From Candidatus Gastranaerophilales bacterium (GTDB lineage: Bacteria > Cyanobacteriota > Vampirovibrionia > Gastranaerophilales > CAJFVJ01): a stretch of DNA of 19,558 nt. Both the position numbers and the translations under genes were made by a program. The stretch's first letter is position 1; each line of letters starts with the position of its first letter. The notes under the pieces were generated by a model. That model worked only from the letters and a program-made list of their open reading frames with translations. It was not told where the DNA came from and ran no database searches. Location of the stretch: the NCBI GenBank assembly GCA_028694275.1, contig JAQUTS010000015.1:1-19558 (forward strand), given 5' to 3'. This document shows, one piece after another, positions 7,540 to 14,145 of the stretch.

Positions 7540-7684
7540 AAAAAATGTCGAAGGAGGGACTTGGCTTGAGATGTAGGCGAACTACGTGAGCCGTACATAT
7601 CAGGATGCCCGAAAGGGTAAACCCGCAGGGTGAAAGTCCTTTATCCCGTCTTCAATGTGCAAAAAATGTCGAAGGAGGGACTTG
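7540..7684. repeat. Direct repeat of the tRNA-Leu 3' end enclosing a 97-bp insert
   Basis: The same 24 bases occur at 7540-7563 and at 7661-7684. In the right copy they are the 3' end of tRNA-Leu: part of the T loop, the 3' T-stem strand, the acceptor strand and six downstream A/T pairs. In the left copy they are detached from any tRNA. The two are 121 bp apart. This is the arrangement left by an element integrated at a tRNA 3' end (attL/attR), but the enclosed 97 bp is far too short to encode an integrase. It could be a deletion remnant or a small non-autonomous unit. Confidence 0.75.
7557..7639 (+). other. Structured insert with three stacked hairpins
   Basis: Within the tRNA-flanking insert, GGACTT (7557-7562) can pair with AAGTCC (7634-7639) to close a multi-branch structure. 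Inside are GTAG/CTAC around a GCGAA loop, extended by GGCT/AGCC, then CCC-GAAA-GGG with a canonical GNRA tetraloop, then ACCC/GGGT around GCA. The GNRA loop exists only in the plus-strand transcript, opposite to the tRNA. It matches no riboswitch or intron that I recognise, and no ORF or promoter is evident. Whether it is transcribed is unknown. Confidence 0.35.
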
Positions 7685-7747
7685 AACCCTCACAGATTTC
7701 TCCACACGCCCCTCAAGCGTGCGCGTCTACCGTTCCGCCACTCCGAC
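7667..7747 (-). tRNA. tRNA-Leu (anticodon GAG)
   Basis: An 81-base cloverleaf folds on the minus strand. GTCGGAG pairs with CTTCGAC as a 7-bp acceptor stem with one G-U pair, and the discriminator base is A. The D arm has GCG/CGC with the conserved GG in its loop. The anticodon stem CACGC/GCGTG encloses loop TTGAGGG, giving anticodon GAG, which reads CUC and CUU leucine codons. A 13-base variable region is followed by T stem GAGGG/CCCTC with loop TTCAAGT. CCA is not encoded; a run of six T follows directly. Both gene ends are partially duplicated in flanking DNA, and the nearest good promoter is about 190 bases upstream. Confidence 0.95.
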
Positions 7748-7922
7748 ATGGTCTTTATTTGTTTTTCAATTTACGATACGGAACGGTAGCAAATTTCTGA
7801 TGCTTTCGCGGGCTCCAGCTTGCCGCCACTCCGATGTGGTCTTTATTTGTTTTTCAATTTACGATACGGGACGGTAACAAATTTCTGATGCTTTGGTGGG
7901 CTCCAGCTTGCCGCCACTCCGA
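7735..7922. repeat. 88-bp tandem repeat beginning with the tRNA-Leu 5' end
   Basis: Two 88-bp units (7735-7822 and 7823-7910) and a 12-bp partial third (7911-7922) lie head to tail, the two full units differing at about 6 positions. Each begins with the same 12 bases, which in the first unit are the 5' acceptor and D-stem bases of tRNA-Leu. The remaining 76 bp is not tRNA. In the first unit, 7779-7789 is an exact 11-bp inverted copy of tRNA bases 7727-7737 (the D arm); in the second unit the match has two changes. The repeats fall between the tRNA and its likely promoter, so they would be transcribed as a long 5' leader. Confidence 0.88.
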
Positions 7923-7936
7923 TATACTCTTTAACC

Positions 7937-7965
7937 ATATTAATTCGAGATAACCCTTAAGTCAA
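7937..7965 (-). promoter_or_regulatory. Strong sigma-70-like promoter for the tRNA-Leu region
   Basis: On the minus strand TTGACT (7960-7965) is followed by a 17-base spacer and TAATAT (7937-7942), the best promoter match in the window. Transcription should begin near 7930, about 8 bases before the outermost partial copy of the tRNA 5' end. That spacing is typical of tRNA leaders. The intact tRNA is about 190 bases downstream. The promoter lies just beyond the stop codon of the small gene ending at 7984. Confidence 0.7.
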
Positions 7966-7983
7966 CACCACAGGGCACAAAAC

Positions 7984-8325
7984 CTATATCATCAAATTAA
8001 TACTTGCCTTAGGGTCTTTTTCCAAAACAAAGGGAATCATTTTTTGCTCAAGCAACCTGTCACAACCAACTATATAAGCCTCATCTTCTGCATGAAAAAA
8101 CACCGTAGCAAACTCAGGATGATACAAAAGATCACCGTCTCTTATTTTTTGGGCAATTTTTGCTTTATTATCCAAAGCAGGACATTTTTGAAAAATATCT
8201 CCCTTACCAAGATCACAAAAACCTTTAGTATCAAGATAAGAAGCAATACCTCTAGCAAAATCCGTAGAATTGTTTGAAAGCTTTATACCATGAAAATTAT
8301 TATTTTTTTGATTTTTAACAAGCAT
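7984..8325 (-). CDS. Small protein of unknown function, paralogue of its upstream neighbour
   Basis: A 113-residue soluble protein that I do not recognise. It shares a layout with the gene just upstream: an N-terminal phrase with FHGIKLS (residues 11-17), a central DIFQ (about 43-46), and a hydrophobic strand followed by HAEDEA (about 78-83). It therefore looks like a diverged tandem duplicate. There is no signal peptide, membrane helix or cysteine motif; the predicted content is mixed helix and strand. The start follows the neighbour's stop by 5 bases with a weak AGAAG site, implying translational coupling. It ends about 20 bases before the tRNA-region promoter, which points the same way. 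Confidence 0.7.
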   Translation of the reverse strand: MLVKNQKNNNFHGIKLSNNSTDFARGIASYLDTKGFCDLGKGDIFQKCPALDNKAKIAQKIRDGDLLYHPEFATVFFHAEDEAYIVGCDRLLEQKMIPFVLEKDPKASINLMI

Positions 8326-8330
8326 AACTT

Positions 8331-8681
8331 CTAAGCTTTTATACTAAATTCACTTGGCGCATCATCAATAATATGCGCATCAGAATCAATCTCTCTAATA
8401 ATTTTTTGGTGCATACCTGCTTCATCTTCTGCGGTATGAGCTACCACGGTCCATGTTTTATCTTTATTAAAAATAAGCCCTATATTAGATGGGGCAAGTT
8501 TTTCACGAGTAGCTTTTGCCGCTTGGAAAATATCTTCATTTGGTTTTTGCATAAATCCTTTAACGTCTCCATTTGGATTTAGTTCTTTAAAATATTTAAA
8601 AAGCTCCATTTGTGGCTTTTTAGACGCTTGTGACGATAATTTAATAGAACCGAAATTCAAACCTGTGTTATTTACTTGCAT
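8331..8681 (-). CDS. Small protein of unknown function, first of a paralogous pair
   Basis: A 116-residue protein that I do not recognise. It begins with NTGLNFGSIKLSS, carries EDIFQAAKATREKLAP in the middle (about 49-64) and TVVAHTAEDEAG near 77-88, matching the GIKLS, DIFQ and HAEDEA landmarks of the following gene. The conserved AEDEA segment after a hydrophobic strand may be the functional core. An AAGGA ribosome site lies about 8 bases upstream of the ATG. The gene diverges from valS across a 123-base, very AT-rich gap holding promoter elements for both directions. No enzymatic motif is apparent. Confidence 0.75.
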   Translation of the reverse strand: MQVNNTGLNFGSIKLSSQASKKPQMELFKYFKELNPNGDVKGFMQKPNEDIFQAAKATREKLAPSNIGLIFNKDKTWTVVAHTAEDEAGMHQKIIREIDSDAHIIDDAPSEFSIKA

Positions 8682-8734
8682 ATCTTTTTCCTTCTTTTAG
8701 CTTTATATCTAATTTAAATCGGTAAAACTTTTTT

Positions 8735-8763
8735 TTGAACTGTTTTTTTGCTATTTTTAAGAT
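8735..8763 (+). promoter_or_regulatory. Putative valS promoter
   Basis: TTGAAC (8735-8740), a 17-base spacer and TAAGAT (8758-8763) form a plausible sigma-70 promoter about 40 bases before the valS start. An alternative -10, TATAAA, lies at 8765-8770. The leader of roughly 35 bases is too short for a T-box. Confidence 0.5.
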
Positions 8764-8804
8764 ATATAAAGACATATCAAAACTACAAAACTCTGGAGTG
8801 AATA

Positions 8805-11474
8805 ATGATAAAAGAAGATTTAAATAATCTGCCAAAGGCATACAGCCCAACTCAAACAGAAGAAGAAATTTATAAATTTTGGGAAGAAAATGAGCTTTTC
8901 AAAGCTGATGCTTCATCAAAAAAAGAACCTTACTCGATTGTTATTCCACCTCCAAATGTCACAGGAGTTTTGCACATGGGGCATGCTCTTGACGGTACTT
9001 TGCAAGATATTCTTATCAGATACCATCGCATGGCAGGATATGAGGCTCTTTGGCTCCCAGGCACAGACCATGCCGGCATCGCAACACAAAACGTAGTTGA
9101 AAAAAAACTCAGAGAAGAAGGCAAATCGCGCTTTGATCTTGGCAGAGAAGAGTTTCTTCGTATAACTTGGGAATGGGCAAATGATCATAAAGGCAAAATC
9201 TTGAATCAATTCAAACGCTTGGGTGCCTCATTTGACCGAACAAGAGAACGCTTTACCCTTGATGAGGGCTGCTCAGAAGCTGTAAAAGAAGTTTTTGTCT
9301 CTTTATACAATAAAGATCTTATTTATAAAGGTGCTTACATCGTAAACTGGTGCCCACGCTGCCAAAGTGCTATTTCTGATATTGAAACGGAATACAAAAC
9401 AGAACAAGGACATTTGTGGGAAATTTCATACCCATTAAAAGATGAAGTTGGTGCCGTTGTAATCGCCACAACACGCCCTGAAACTATGTTTGGTGATGTT
9501 GCAATTGCCGTTAACCCAAATGATTACAAATACAAAGATTTGGTCGGCAAAACAGTTTGTATTCCCCTAACAGGAAGAGAAATTCCTATCATCGCTGATG
9601 ATTACGTCGAAATGGGTTTTGGAACCGGAGCTCTAAAAATCACGCCTGCGCATGACCCAAATGATTACGAAGTAGGAAAACGCCATGGTTTTGCTCCTTT
9701 GTGGATTATGGATCAACAAGGCCATATGGTCGACAATGACCTAGTACCTGAACCGATTCGCGGTCTTGACAGATATGAAGCAAGAGAAAAAACGATAGAA
9801 TTTTTGAGCAAACAAGGCTCTTTGATAAGAATAAAAGACCACGAACACAATGTAGGTCATTGCCAGCGTTGTGACAGCACAATTGAACCTTATCTTTCAG
9901 AGCAATGGTTTGTCAGAATGGAGCCATTGTCCAAAAGACCGATTGAAGCTATTGAAAAAGAGGAATTACAATTTATTCCTGAAAGATGGACAAAAATCTA
10001 TCTTGACTGGATGACAAATATTCGCGATTGGTGCATCTCAAGACAACTTTGGTGGGGGCATCAAATCCCTGCTTATTATTGTGATCGCTGCGGCAAAATG
10101 GTCGTTGCAACAAAAACACCTGAGACTTGCCCTGATTGTAACGGTCATTCTTTTACGCAAGATTCTGATGTTTTAGATACCTGGTTTTCATCAGGCCTAT
10201 GGCCATTTTCAACAATGGGCTGGCCAAATAAAAACGCTCAAGATTTCCAAAAATTCTATCCAACCACAACGCTTGTCACAGGATTTGATATTATTTTCTT
10301 TTGGGTTGCAAGAATGGTCACAATGGGTTATGAATTCACAGACAAAGCCCCATTTTCAACAGTATTCATCCATGGACTCATAAGAGATGAACAAGGACAA
10401 AAAATGAGCAAATCAAAAGGCAACACAATCGACCCTGTCGGCATCATTGACAAATACGGTTGCGACGCGCTGAGATTTACACTTACAAACCTTCTCACAT
10501 ACGGTTCACAAGATATTAAGGTGAGTGATGAAAGATTCGAATTCGGAAGAAATTTTGCCAACAAAATCTGGAACGCCTCAAGATTTGTCTTGATGAATAT
10601 AGAAGGTGTTGATGATAAACAAATCGATATGACAGCACTTACACCTGCTGATAAATGGATTTTGCACAGATTGAACGAAACCGCAAAAGAGGCAAACGAA
10701 AATATCAAAAACTACCGCCTCGGTGAAGTAGCGCACATTTTGTATGATTTCTTTTGGAACAGCTATTGCGATTGGTATGTAGAAATTGCAAAAGCACAAT
10801 TACAAGGTGCTGAAAAAGCCAATACTCAAAGGGTTTTAAGATATGTTCTTGAGAGAACTCTAAGACTTTTACATCCGATTATGCCTCATATAACAGAAAA
10901 AATATGGCAAATTATTCCCGGCGAAGCCTATAAAGACGGGCAAATGGCTCTTATGAAATGTGATTATCCTGTTTTTGATACAAAATTTGAAAACAAAGAA
11001 TCAGAAAATCAAATGGAGTTTGTTTTTGAATCAATAAAAGCAATCAGAAACATCCGCCAAAGCCTCAATATAGCACCATCAACAGCCATTAATACAGAAT
11101 TTTTTGCAACAGAACAAGATACGGCTTTGCTTGAAAAAACCCAAAGCTACATAAAAAAACTTGCAAGAGTTGATGAAATAAAACTTCTCAAAGAAAAAAC
11201 AGTCCCAGAACAAAGCGCAACTGCTGTAATCGGTAATACAACACTGTTTGTGCCTTTGGCGGGATTAATAGACATCCATGCGGAAATACAAAAACAAAAG
11301 AAAAAATCAGAAAAACTGGCCCAAGAAAAAAACTCTCTCACGGGTCGCTTAAATAACGAAAAATTTGTAGCCAACGCTCCACAAGAGGTCCTCAGCCAAA
11401 CAAAAGAGCGTCTTTTAGAAATAGAATCTCAAATGAAAGCAATAGAAGAGCTGATGATTTCACTTGGAGCATAA
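8805..11474 (+). CDS. valS: Valine-tRNA ligase
   Basis: An 889-residue class I aminoacyl-tRNA synthetase that charges tRNA-Val. The HIGH-type motif HMGH is at 57-60 after PPPNVTGVL, and KMSKS is at 533-537, followed by KGNTIDPV, as in ValS. The editing (CP1) domain, which removes threonine wrongly attached to tRNA-Val, carries ATTRPETMFGD near 221-231. Paired CxxC knuckles at Cys183/186, 353/356, 426/429 and 442/445 suggest zinc binding, as in the zinc-containing ValS and IleS forms. A C-terminal coiled coil (about 825-889) fits the ValS arm that contacts the tRNA elbow. Length and domain order are normal. GGAG stands 7-8 bases before the ATG. A hemerythrin gene follows within 17 bases, probably on the same transcript. 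Confidence 0.98.
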   Translation: MIKEDLNNLPKAYSPTQTEEEIYKFWEENELFKADASSKKEPYSIVIPPPNVTGVLHMGHALDGTLQDILIRYHRMAGYEALWLPGTDHAGIATQNVVEKKLREEGKSRFDLGREEFLRITWEWANDHKGKILNQFKRLGASFDRTRERFTLDEGCSEAVKEVFVSLYNKDLIYKGAYIVNWCPRCQSAISDIETEYKTEQGHLWEISYPLKDEVGAVVIATTRPETMFGDVAIAVNPNDYKYKDLVGKTVCIPLTGREIPIIADDYVEMGFGTGALKITPAHDPNDYEVGKRHGFAPLWIMDQQGHMVDNDLVPEPIRGLDRYEAREKTIEFLSKQGSLIRIKDHEHNVGHCQRCDSTIEPYLSEQWFVRMEPLSKRPIEAIEKEELQFIPERWTKIYLDWMTNIRDWCISRQLWWGHQIPAYYCDRCGKMVVATKTPETCPDCNGHSFTQDSDVLDTWFSSGLWPFSTMGWPNKNAQDFQKFYPTTTLVTGFDIIFFWVARMVTMGYEFTDKAPFSTVFIHGLIRDEQGQKMSKSKGNTIDPVGIIDKYGCDALRFTLTNLLTYGSQDIKVSDERFEFGRNFANKIWNASRFVLMNIEGVDDKQIDMTALTPADKWILHRLNETAKEANENIKNYRLGEVAHILYDFFWNSYCDWYVEIAKAQLQGAEKANTQRVLRYVLERTLRLLHPIMPHITEKIWQIIPGEAYKDGQMALMKCDYPVFDTKFENKESENQMEFVFESIKAIRNIRQSLNIAPSTAINTEFFATEQDTALLEKTQSYIKKLARVDEIKLLKEKTVPEQSATAVIGNTTLFVPLAGLIDIHAEIQKQKKKSEKLAQEKNSLTGRLNNEKFVANAPQEVLSQTKERLLEIESQMKAIEELMISLGA

Positions 11475-11491
11475 AAAGGCAGTTGAAGTTT

Positions 11492-11884
11492 ATGACAATG
11501 GACAAAAAATTAATAACCGGAATAAAAGATATTGACGAACAGCACGAAAGTCTGTTTTTGGCGATGGATCTTTTTGAAAAACAAACACCCACAAAGGATC
11601 TTTTGTGGGATATTTTGCTTGATATAGAACGTTATTCAAAATTACACTTTGAAACAGAAGAAGCCTATATGTTCAAATATGCTTATCCTTTATTGGAAGA
11701 ACACACCAAAGAACATGCCAATTTTTCCAAAACCTTCGAAGAGTTAAAGCTGGGATTTGAAGAATCGGGATTCAGCGATGATTTTATAGAAAAATTTAAA
11801 ACATTTATGATGACATGGCTTAGTAATCATTACCAACACTGTGATGTTCATATGGCAAATTTTTTAAGAGAAAAAATGTTTTAA
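11492..11884 (+). CDS. Bacteriohemerythrin
   Basis: A four-helix protein of about 130 residues with the full hemerythrin di-iron ligand set. Counting from ATG 11492, these are His18 (in DEQHESLF), His52 and Glu56 (HxxxE), His71 and His75 (HxxxH), and His113 and Asp118 (HxxxxD). Such proteins bind O2 reversibly at a non-heme di-iron centre and serve in oxygen sensing, delivery or scavenging, often in anaerobes and microaerophiles; some bind NO. It is a single soluble domain with no attached signalling module. Start choice is uncertain: ATG at 11492 or 11498 fits a GAAG/AAGG region better than the upstream in-frame TTG at 11483, which is only 3 bases from AAGG. It follows valS by 17 bases, so co-transcription is likely though no functional tie is obvious. 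Confidence 0.92.
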   Translation: MTMDKKLITGIKDIDEQHESLFLAMDLFEKQTPTKDLLWDILLDIERYSKLHFETEEAYMFKYAYPLLEEHTKEHANFSKTFEELKLGFEESGFSDDFIEKFKTFMMTWLSNHYQHCDVHMANFLREKMF

Positions 11885-11943
11885 AGCAAATTTTCTCCTG
11901 CAAAAAATGTAAGCCAAGGTCTTTTCTACATCAAAGAAACGAT

Positions 11944-11963
11944 GGTCTAAACCACCCTAGACC
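11944..11963. other. Short perfect hairpin after the hemerythrin gene
   Basis: GGTCTA (11944-11949) pairs with TAGACC (11958-11963) around an 8-base loop. It lies 60 bases after the hemerythrin stop. No T-run follows, so it is not a standard intrinsic terminator; it may stabilise the 3' end or be chance. Confidence 0.3.
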
Positions 11964-12008
11964 CTTGAGAATTCACCCATTGGAGGATGTTTATTATTAC
12001 AAAAACTC

Positions 12009-12014
12009 TATAAT
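12009..12014 (+). promoter_or_regulatory. Putative -10 element for the small-gene/diguanylate cyclase cluster
   Basis: TATAAT matches the -10 consensus and lies about 23 bases ahead of a GGAG ribosome site (12037-12040). No good -35 box is visible. Transcription from here would begin near 12021 and supports the start at 12052 for the first small gene. Confidence 0.35.
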
Positions 12015-12051
12015 TAAATCAAGGAAGATTAATTTTGGAGTCTTTAATTCG

Positions 12052-12195
12052 ATGAACTTAAACGAGGAATGCCTCTTACATTTTTTAAAAAACCCAAATG
12101 GCTTAGACGAAACTTTAGAACAATTGAAAACATATTTATTTCTTAAAGAAAACAAAACAAAAGACACCTTTGAAATAATTGTGCAAAATGTTTAA
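12052..12195 (+). CDS. Small hypothetical protein (47 residues)
   Basis: A short, probably helical reading frame from ATG 12052, with GGAG (12037-12040) 11 bases upstream. It is not recognised and has no motif. The longer in-frame possibility from TTG at 11965 is rejected because it would begin upstream of the TATAAT element and has no ribosome site. Its last 8 bases overlap the next small gene, a layout that favours translational coupling and makes it more likely to be real. Confidence 0.45.
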   Translation: MNLNEECLLHFLKNPNGLDETLEQLKTYLFLKENKTKDTFEIIVQNV

Positions 12196-12367
12196 AAACG
12201 GGCAAAAAGTTATTTATAAACAAAGAAAAACCTACTACGGCCCAAACCCCATCCCGCATGGTACAAAAGGCATTATAATCAAAGTCATCGAAGATGAGAT
12301 GCTGGTAGATTTTTTAGAATACGGCAAAGCTATTGTCGTACCGAGTTGTCTAAAACTTGATGAATAG
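12188..12367 (+). CDS. Small hypothetical protein, possible SH3-like barrel (59 residues)
   Basis: A basic-to-neutral 59-residue protein with alternating beta-strand and turn segments: GQKVIYK (5-11), HGTKGIIIKV (27-36), EMLVDFL (40-46) and KAIVVPSCLKL (49-59). The pattern 'keeps-going V, GTKGxIxxV, xxLVDF, xxVVPxxxL' is like small SH3-like or KOW-like folds that bind nucleic acid or act as accessory modules. That is fold-level inference only. The ATG at 12188 lies inside the end of the preceding small gene and has no clear ribosome site, implying translational coupling. The diguanylate cyclase follows after 40 bases. Confidence 0.6.
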   Translation: MFKNGQKVIYKQRKTYYGPNPIPHGTKGIIIKVIEDEMLVDFLEYGKAIVVPSCLKLDE

Positions 12368-12407
12368 TTTATACTGGATATGTAGATAGCTAGTGCGGAT
12401 TTTCAAA

Positions 12408-14123
12408 ATGAAAAAGAATTTAATATACGGTTTGTATGTAACTTTATTTATAAGTGTTCTTTTTGTTATTTTTTCTCTGCCTGTTTTAAGGCAAATTATT
12501 TTTGCTTTTGAATTAAAAAGTTTTGATTTTAGGCAAAATATCCATACCAAAGCACAAAATGTGAGCCCCGATATAACTATTTTGGCCATAGATGATAACA
12601 GCCTTGAAATATTAAAAGACAAATACGGAGCCTGGCCATGGGATAGAATTGCCTATGTTGAAGCCATTGATTTTTTGGAAAAAGCAGGCGCAAAACAAAT
12701 TGTTCTTGATCTTATGTTCGTCAATAAATCAGACGAACCAACATCTGATAAAAAATTAATAAACTCCATCAAAAAAAACCAAAACGTATATGCTGCGATG
12801 AACCTTGATGATATAAGCTCCATTGAACACCCACCAATACCCAAACACCTTGAAGCTGATGTCACAAATAACGGTTCTGTACAGTTTCCTGTATACAAAA
12901 ACTACAGGCCTATTTTATCAGAGCTTATAAACGAAACAAAAAATATCGGAATGATTAACTGCCAAAGAGATTTTGATGGAATCTCAAGAGGAACGCCAAG
13001 TTTTGTCGGGTACAAAAACAATCTGTATCCTTATCTTGGGCTAAAAGCAGCCGCTGATTATTTGAATATAAAAGAATTTAAAATAACAAAAGAAAATGAT
13101 CTTATCTTAAACGGCAAAAAATACCAGCTTCAGCCAAACGGATATATGATTCTCAACTGGTACAACAACTCTTTTAATTCTGTACCTTTTTGGCAAATGA
13201 AAAAAAATCCGTCAGTATTCAAGGACAAAATTGTTTTCATCGGAGTTACGGCAAACTCCATGTATGATATAAAAAGCACCCCGATAAGCAGCAATGTAGC
13301 AGGTATTGAGCTACAAAGCACTTTATTTAATAATATCTTGGACAACAATATAATAAAAAGAACTTCTTCTTTTACAACATGGTTAATTGCTGTTTTGCTT
13401 GGGATTTTGATTGGGATTTTTACCCTCAATTCCAATACAGCTTTTGCATCTTTGTCTCTTTTTGGTGCGACTTTGGGCAGTTATTGGCTCATTACTTTGA
13501 TTTTGATGGATTATTCCAACTTGTGGATTGATACAACTTTTACTTCTTTGGCGTTGGTTTTGACGTTTATAGTTTCGTATGTAATCAAATACAAAAACAA
13601 ATCAAAAGACTTTGATTACACCTACAAACTCGCCACAACCGACAGTATGACAGGATTGTACAATCATAGATTTTTCCAAGAACAAATGACCTTTCAAATA
13701 GAAAATGCCAAAAGATACAACGGAAAATTTTCTTTGATTTTAATAGATATTGATTTTTTCAAAAAATTCAACGACACCTACGGCCACCAAGCGGGTGATG
13801 CTGTATTAAAACAAGTAGCGGAACTACTTAAAAAATCCGTCAGAACATCAGATATAGTAGCAAGATACGGCGGTGAAGAAATGGCAATTATATTGCCTAA
13901 TAATGATTTTGATCATGCAGTTATTGCTGCTGATAAAATTTGCAAAAAAATCGCATCGACACCTTTTCAACTCAACGCAAAAGTCACTACAAATGTTACC
14001 ATAAGCCTTGGGGTATCTACATTCCCCGATAATGGTGAGACACCTCAAGAATTGATTGAATATTCAGATAAAGGTCTTTATGCCGCCAAAGAAAACGGCC
14101 GAAACCAAGTAGGCAGAATTTAA
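12408..14123 (+). CDS. CHASE2-domain diguanylate cyclase (GGDEF)
   Basis: A 571-residue membrane protein that should make cyclic di-GMP from GTP. An N-terminal helix (about 5-28) leads to an extracytoplasmic CHASE2 sensor (about 35-310) with typical ITILAIDDNS and GAWPWDRI segments. Three transmembrane helices follow (about 320-395), and then a GGDEF domain (about 408-571). The active site reads GGEEM (488-492), a functional variant of GGDEF, preceded five residues earlier by RTSD (479-482), the RxxD product-inhibition site. DSMTGLYNHRFF and DIDFFKKFNDTYGH are also standard. No EAL or HD-GYP partner is present. ATG 12408 is chosen, with GCGGAT about 7 bases upstream; an in-frame GTG at 12393 would add five residues. 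The natural CHASE2 signal is unknown. It ends 22 bases from the convergent dciA gene. Confidence 0.93.
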   Translation: MKKNLIYGLYVTLFISVLFVIFSLPVLRQIIFAFELKSFDFRQNIHTKAQNVSPDITILAIDDNSLEILKDKYGAWPWDRIAYVEAIDFLEKAGAKQIVLDLMFVNKSDEPTSDKKLINSIKKNQNVYAAMNLDDISSIEHPPIPKHLEADVTNNGSVQFPVYKNYRPILSELINETKNIGMINCQRDFDGISRGTPSFVGYKNNLYPYLGLKAAADYLNIKEFKITKENDLILNGKKYQLQPNGYMILNWYNNSFNSVPFWQMKKNPSVFKDKIVFIGVTANSMYDIKSTPISSNVAGIELQSTLFNNILDNNIIKRTSSFTTWLIAVLLGILIGIFTLNSNTAFASLSLFGATLGSYWLITLILMDYSNLWIDTTFTSLALVLTFIVSYVIKYKNKSKDFDYTYKLATTDSMTGLYNHRFFQEQMTFQIENAKRYNGKFSLILIDIDFFKKFNDTYGHQAGDAVLKQVAELLKKSVRTSDIVARYGGEEMAIILPNNDFDHAVIAADKICKKIASTPFQLNAKVTTNVTISLGVSTFPDNGETPQELIEYSDKGLYAAKENGRNQVGRI

Positions 14124-14145
14124 GCTGAGTATAAAAATTCAAATA

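Noticed and set aside
7560..7660. Possible group II intron or riboswitch remnant
   Set aside because: Phrases such as GTGAAAGTCC and a GAAA tetraloop are reminiscent, but no domain V hairpin, no intron ends and no known aptamer core could be found; kept only as an unclassified structured element.
7564..7718. 7-bp complement between the insert (GCTTGAG, 7564-7570) and the tRNA anticodon arm
   Set aside because: A 7-base match between stretches of about 80 and 100 bases is expected by chance often enough that it carries no weight, unlike the 11-bp D-arm match.
7735..7922. CRISPR array
   Set aside because: The 88-bp units are contiguous head-to-tail copies with no unique spacers, and no cas genes are nearby.
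8682..8804. T-box leader regulating valS
   Set aside because: The likely promoter leaves a leader of only about 35 bases, and no T-box consensus or terminator/antiterminator pair is present.
11944..11963. Intrinsic terminator after the hemerythrin gene
   Set aside because: The 6-bp stem is perfect but is not followed by a T-run; listed only as a hairpin.
11965..12051. N-terminal extension of the 47-residue gene from TTG 11965
   Set aside because: It lies upstream of the TATAAT element, has no ribosome site at the TTG, and partly overlaps the hairpin region; the ATG at 12052 fits better.
12350..12622. Minus-strand 90-codon frame opposite the start of the cyclase gene
   Set aside because: It is antisense to a well-supported coding region, with no ribosome site and no protein-like features.
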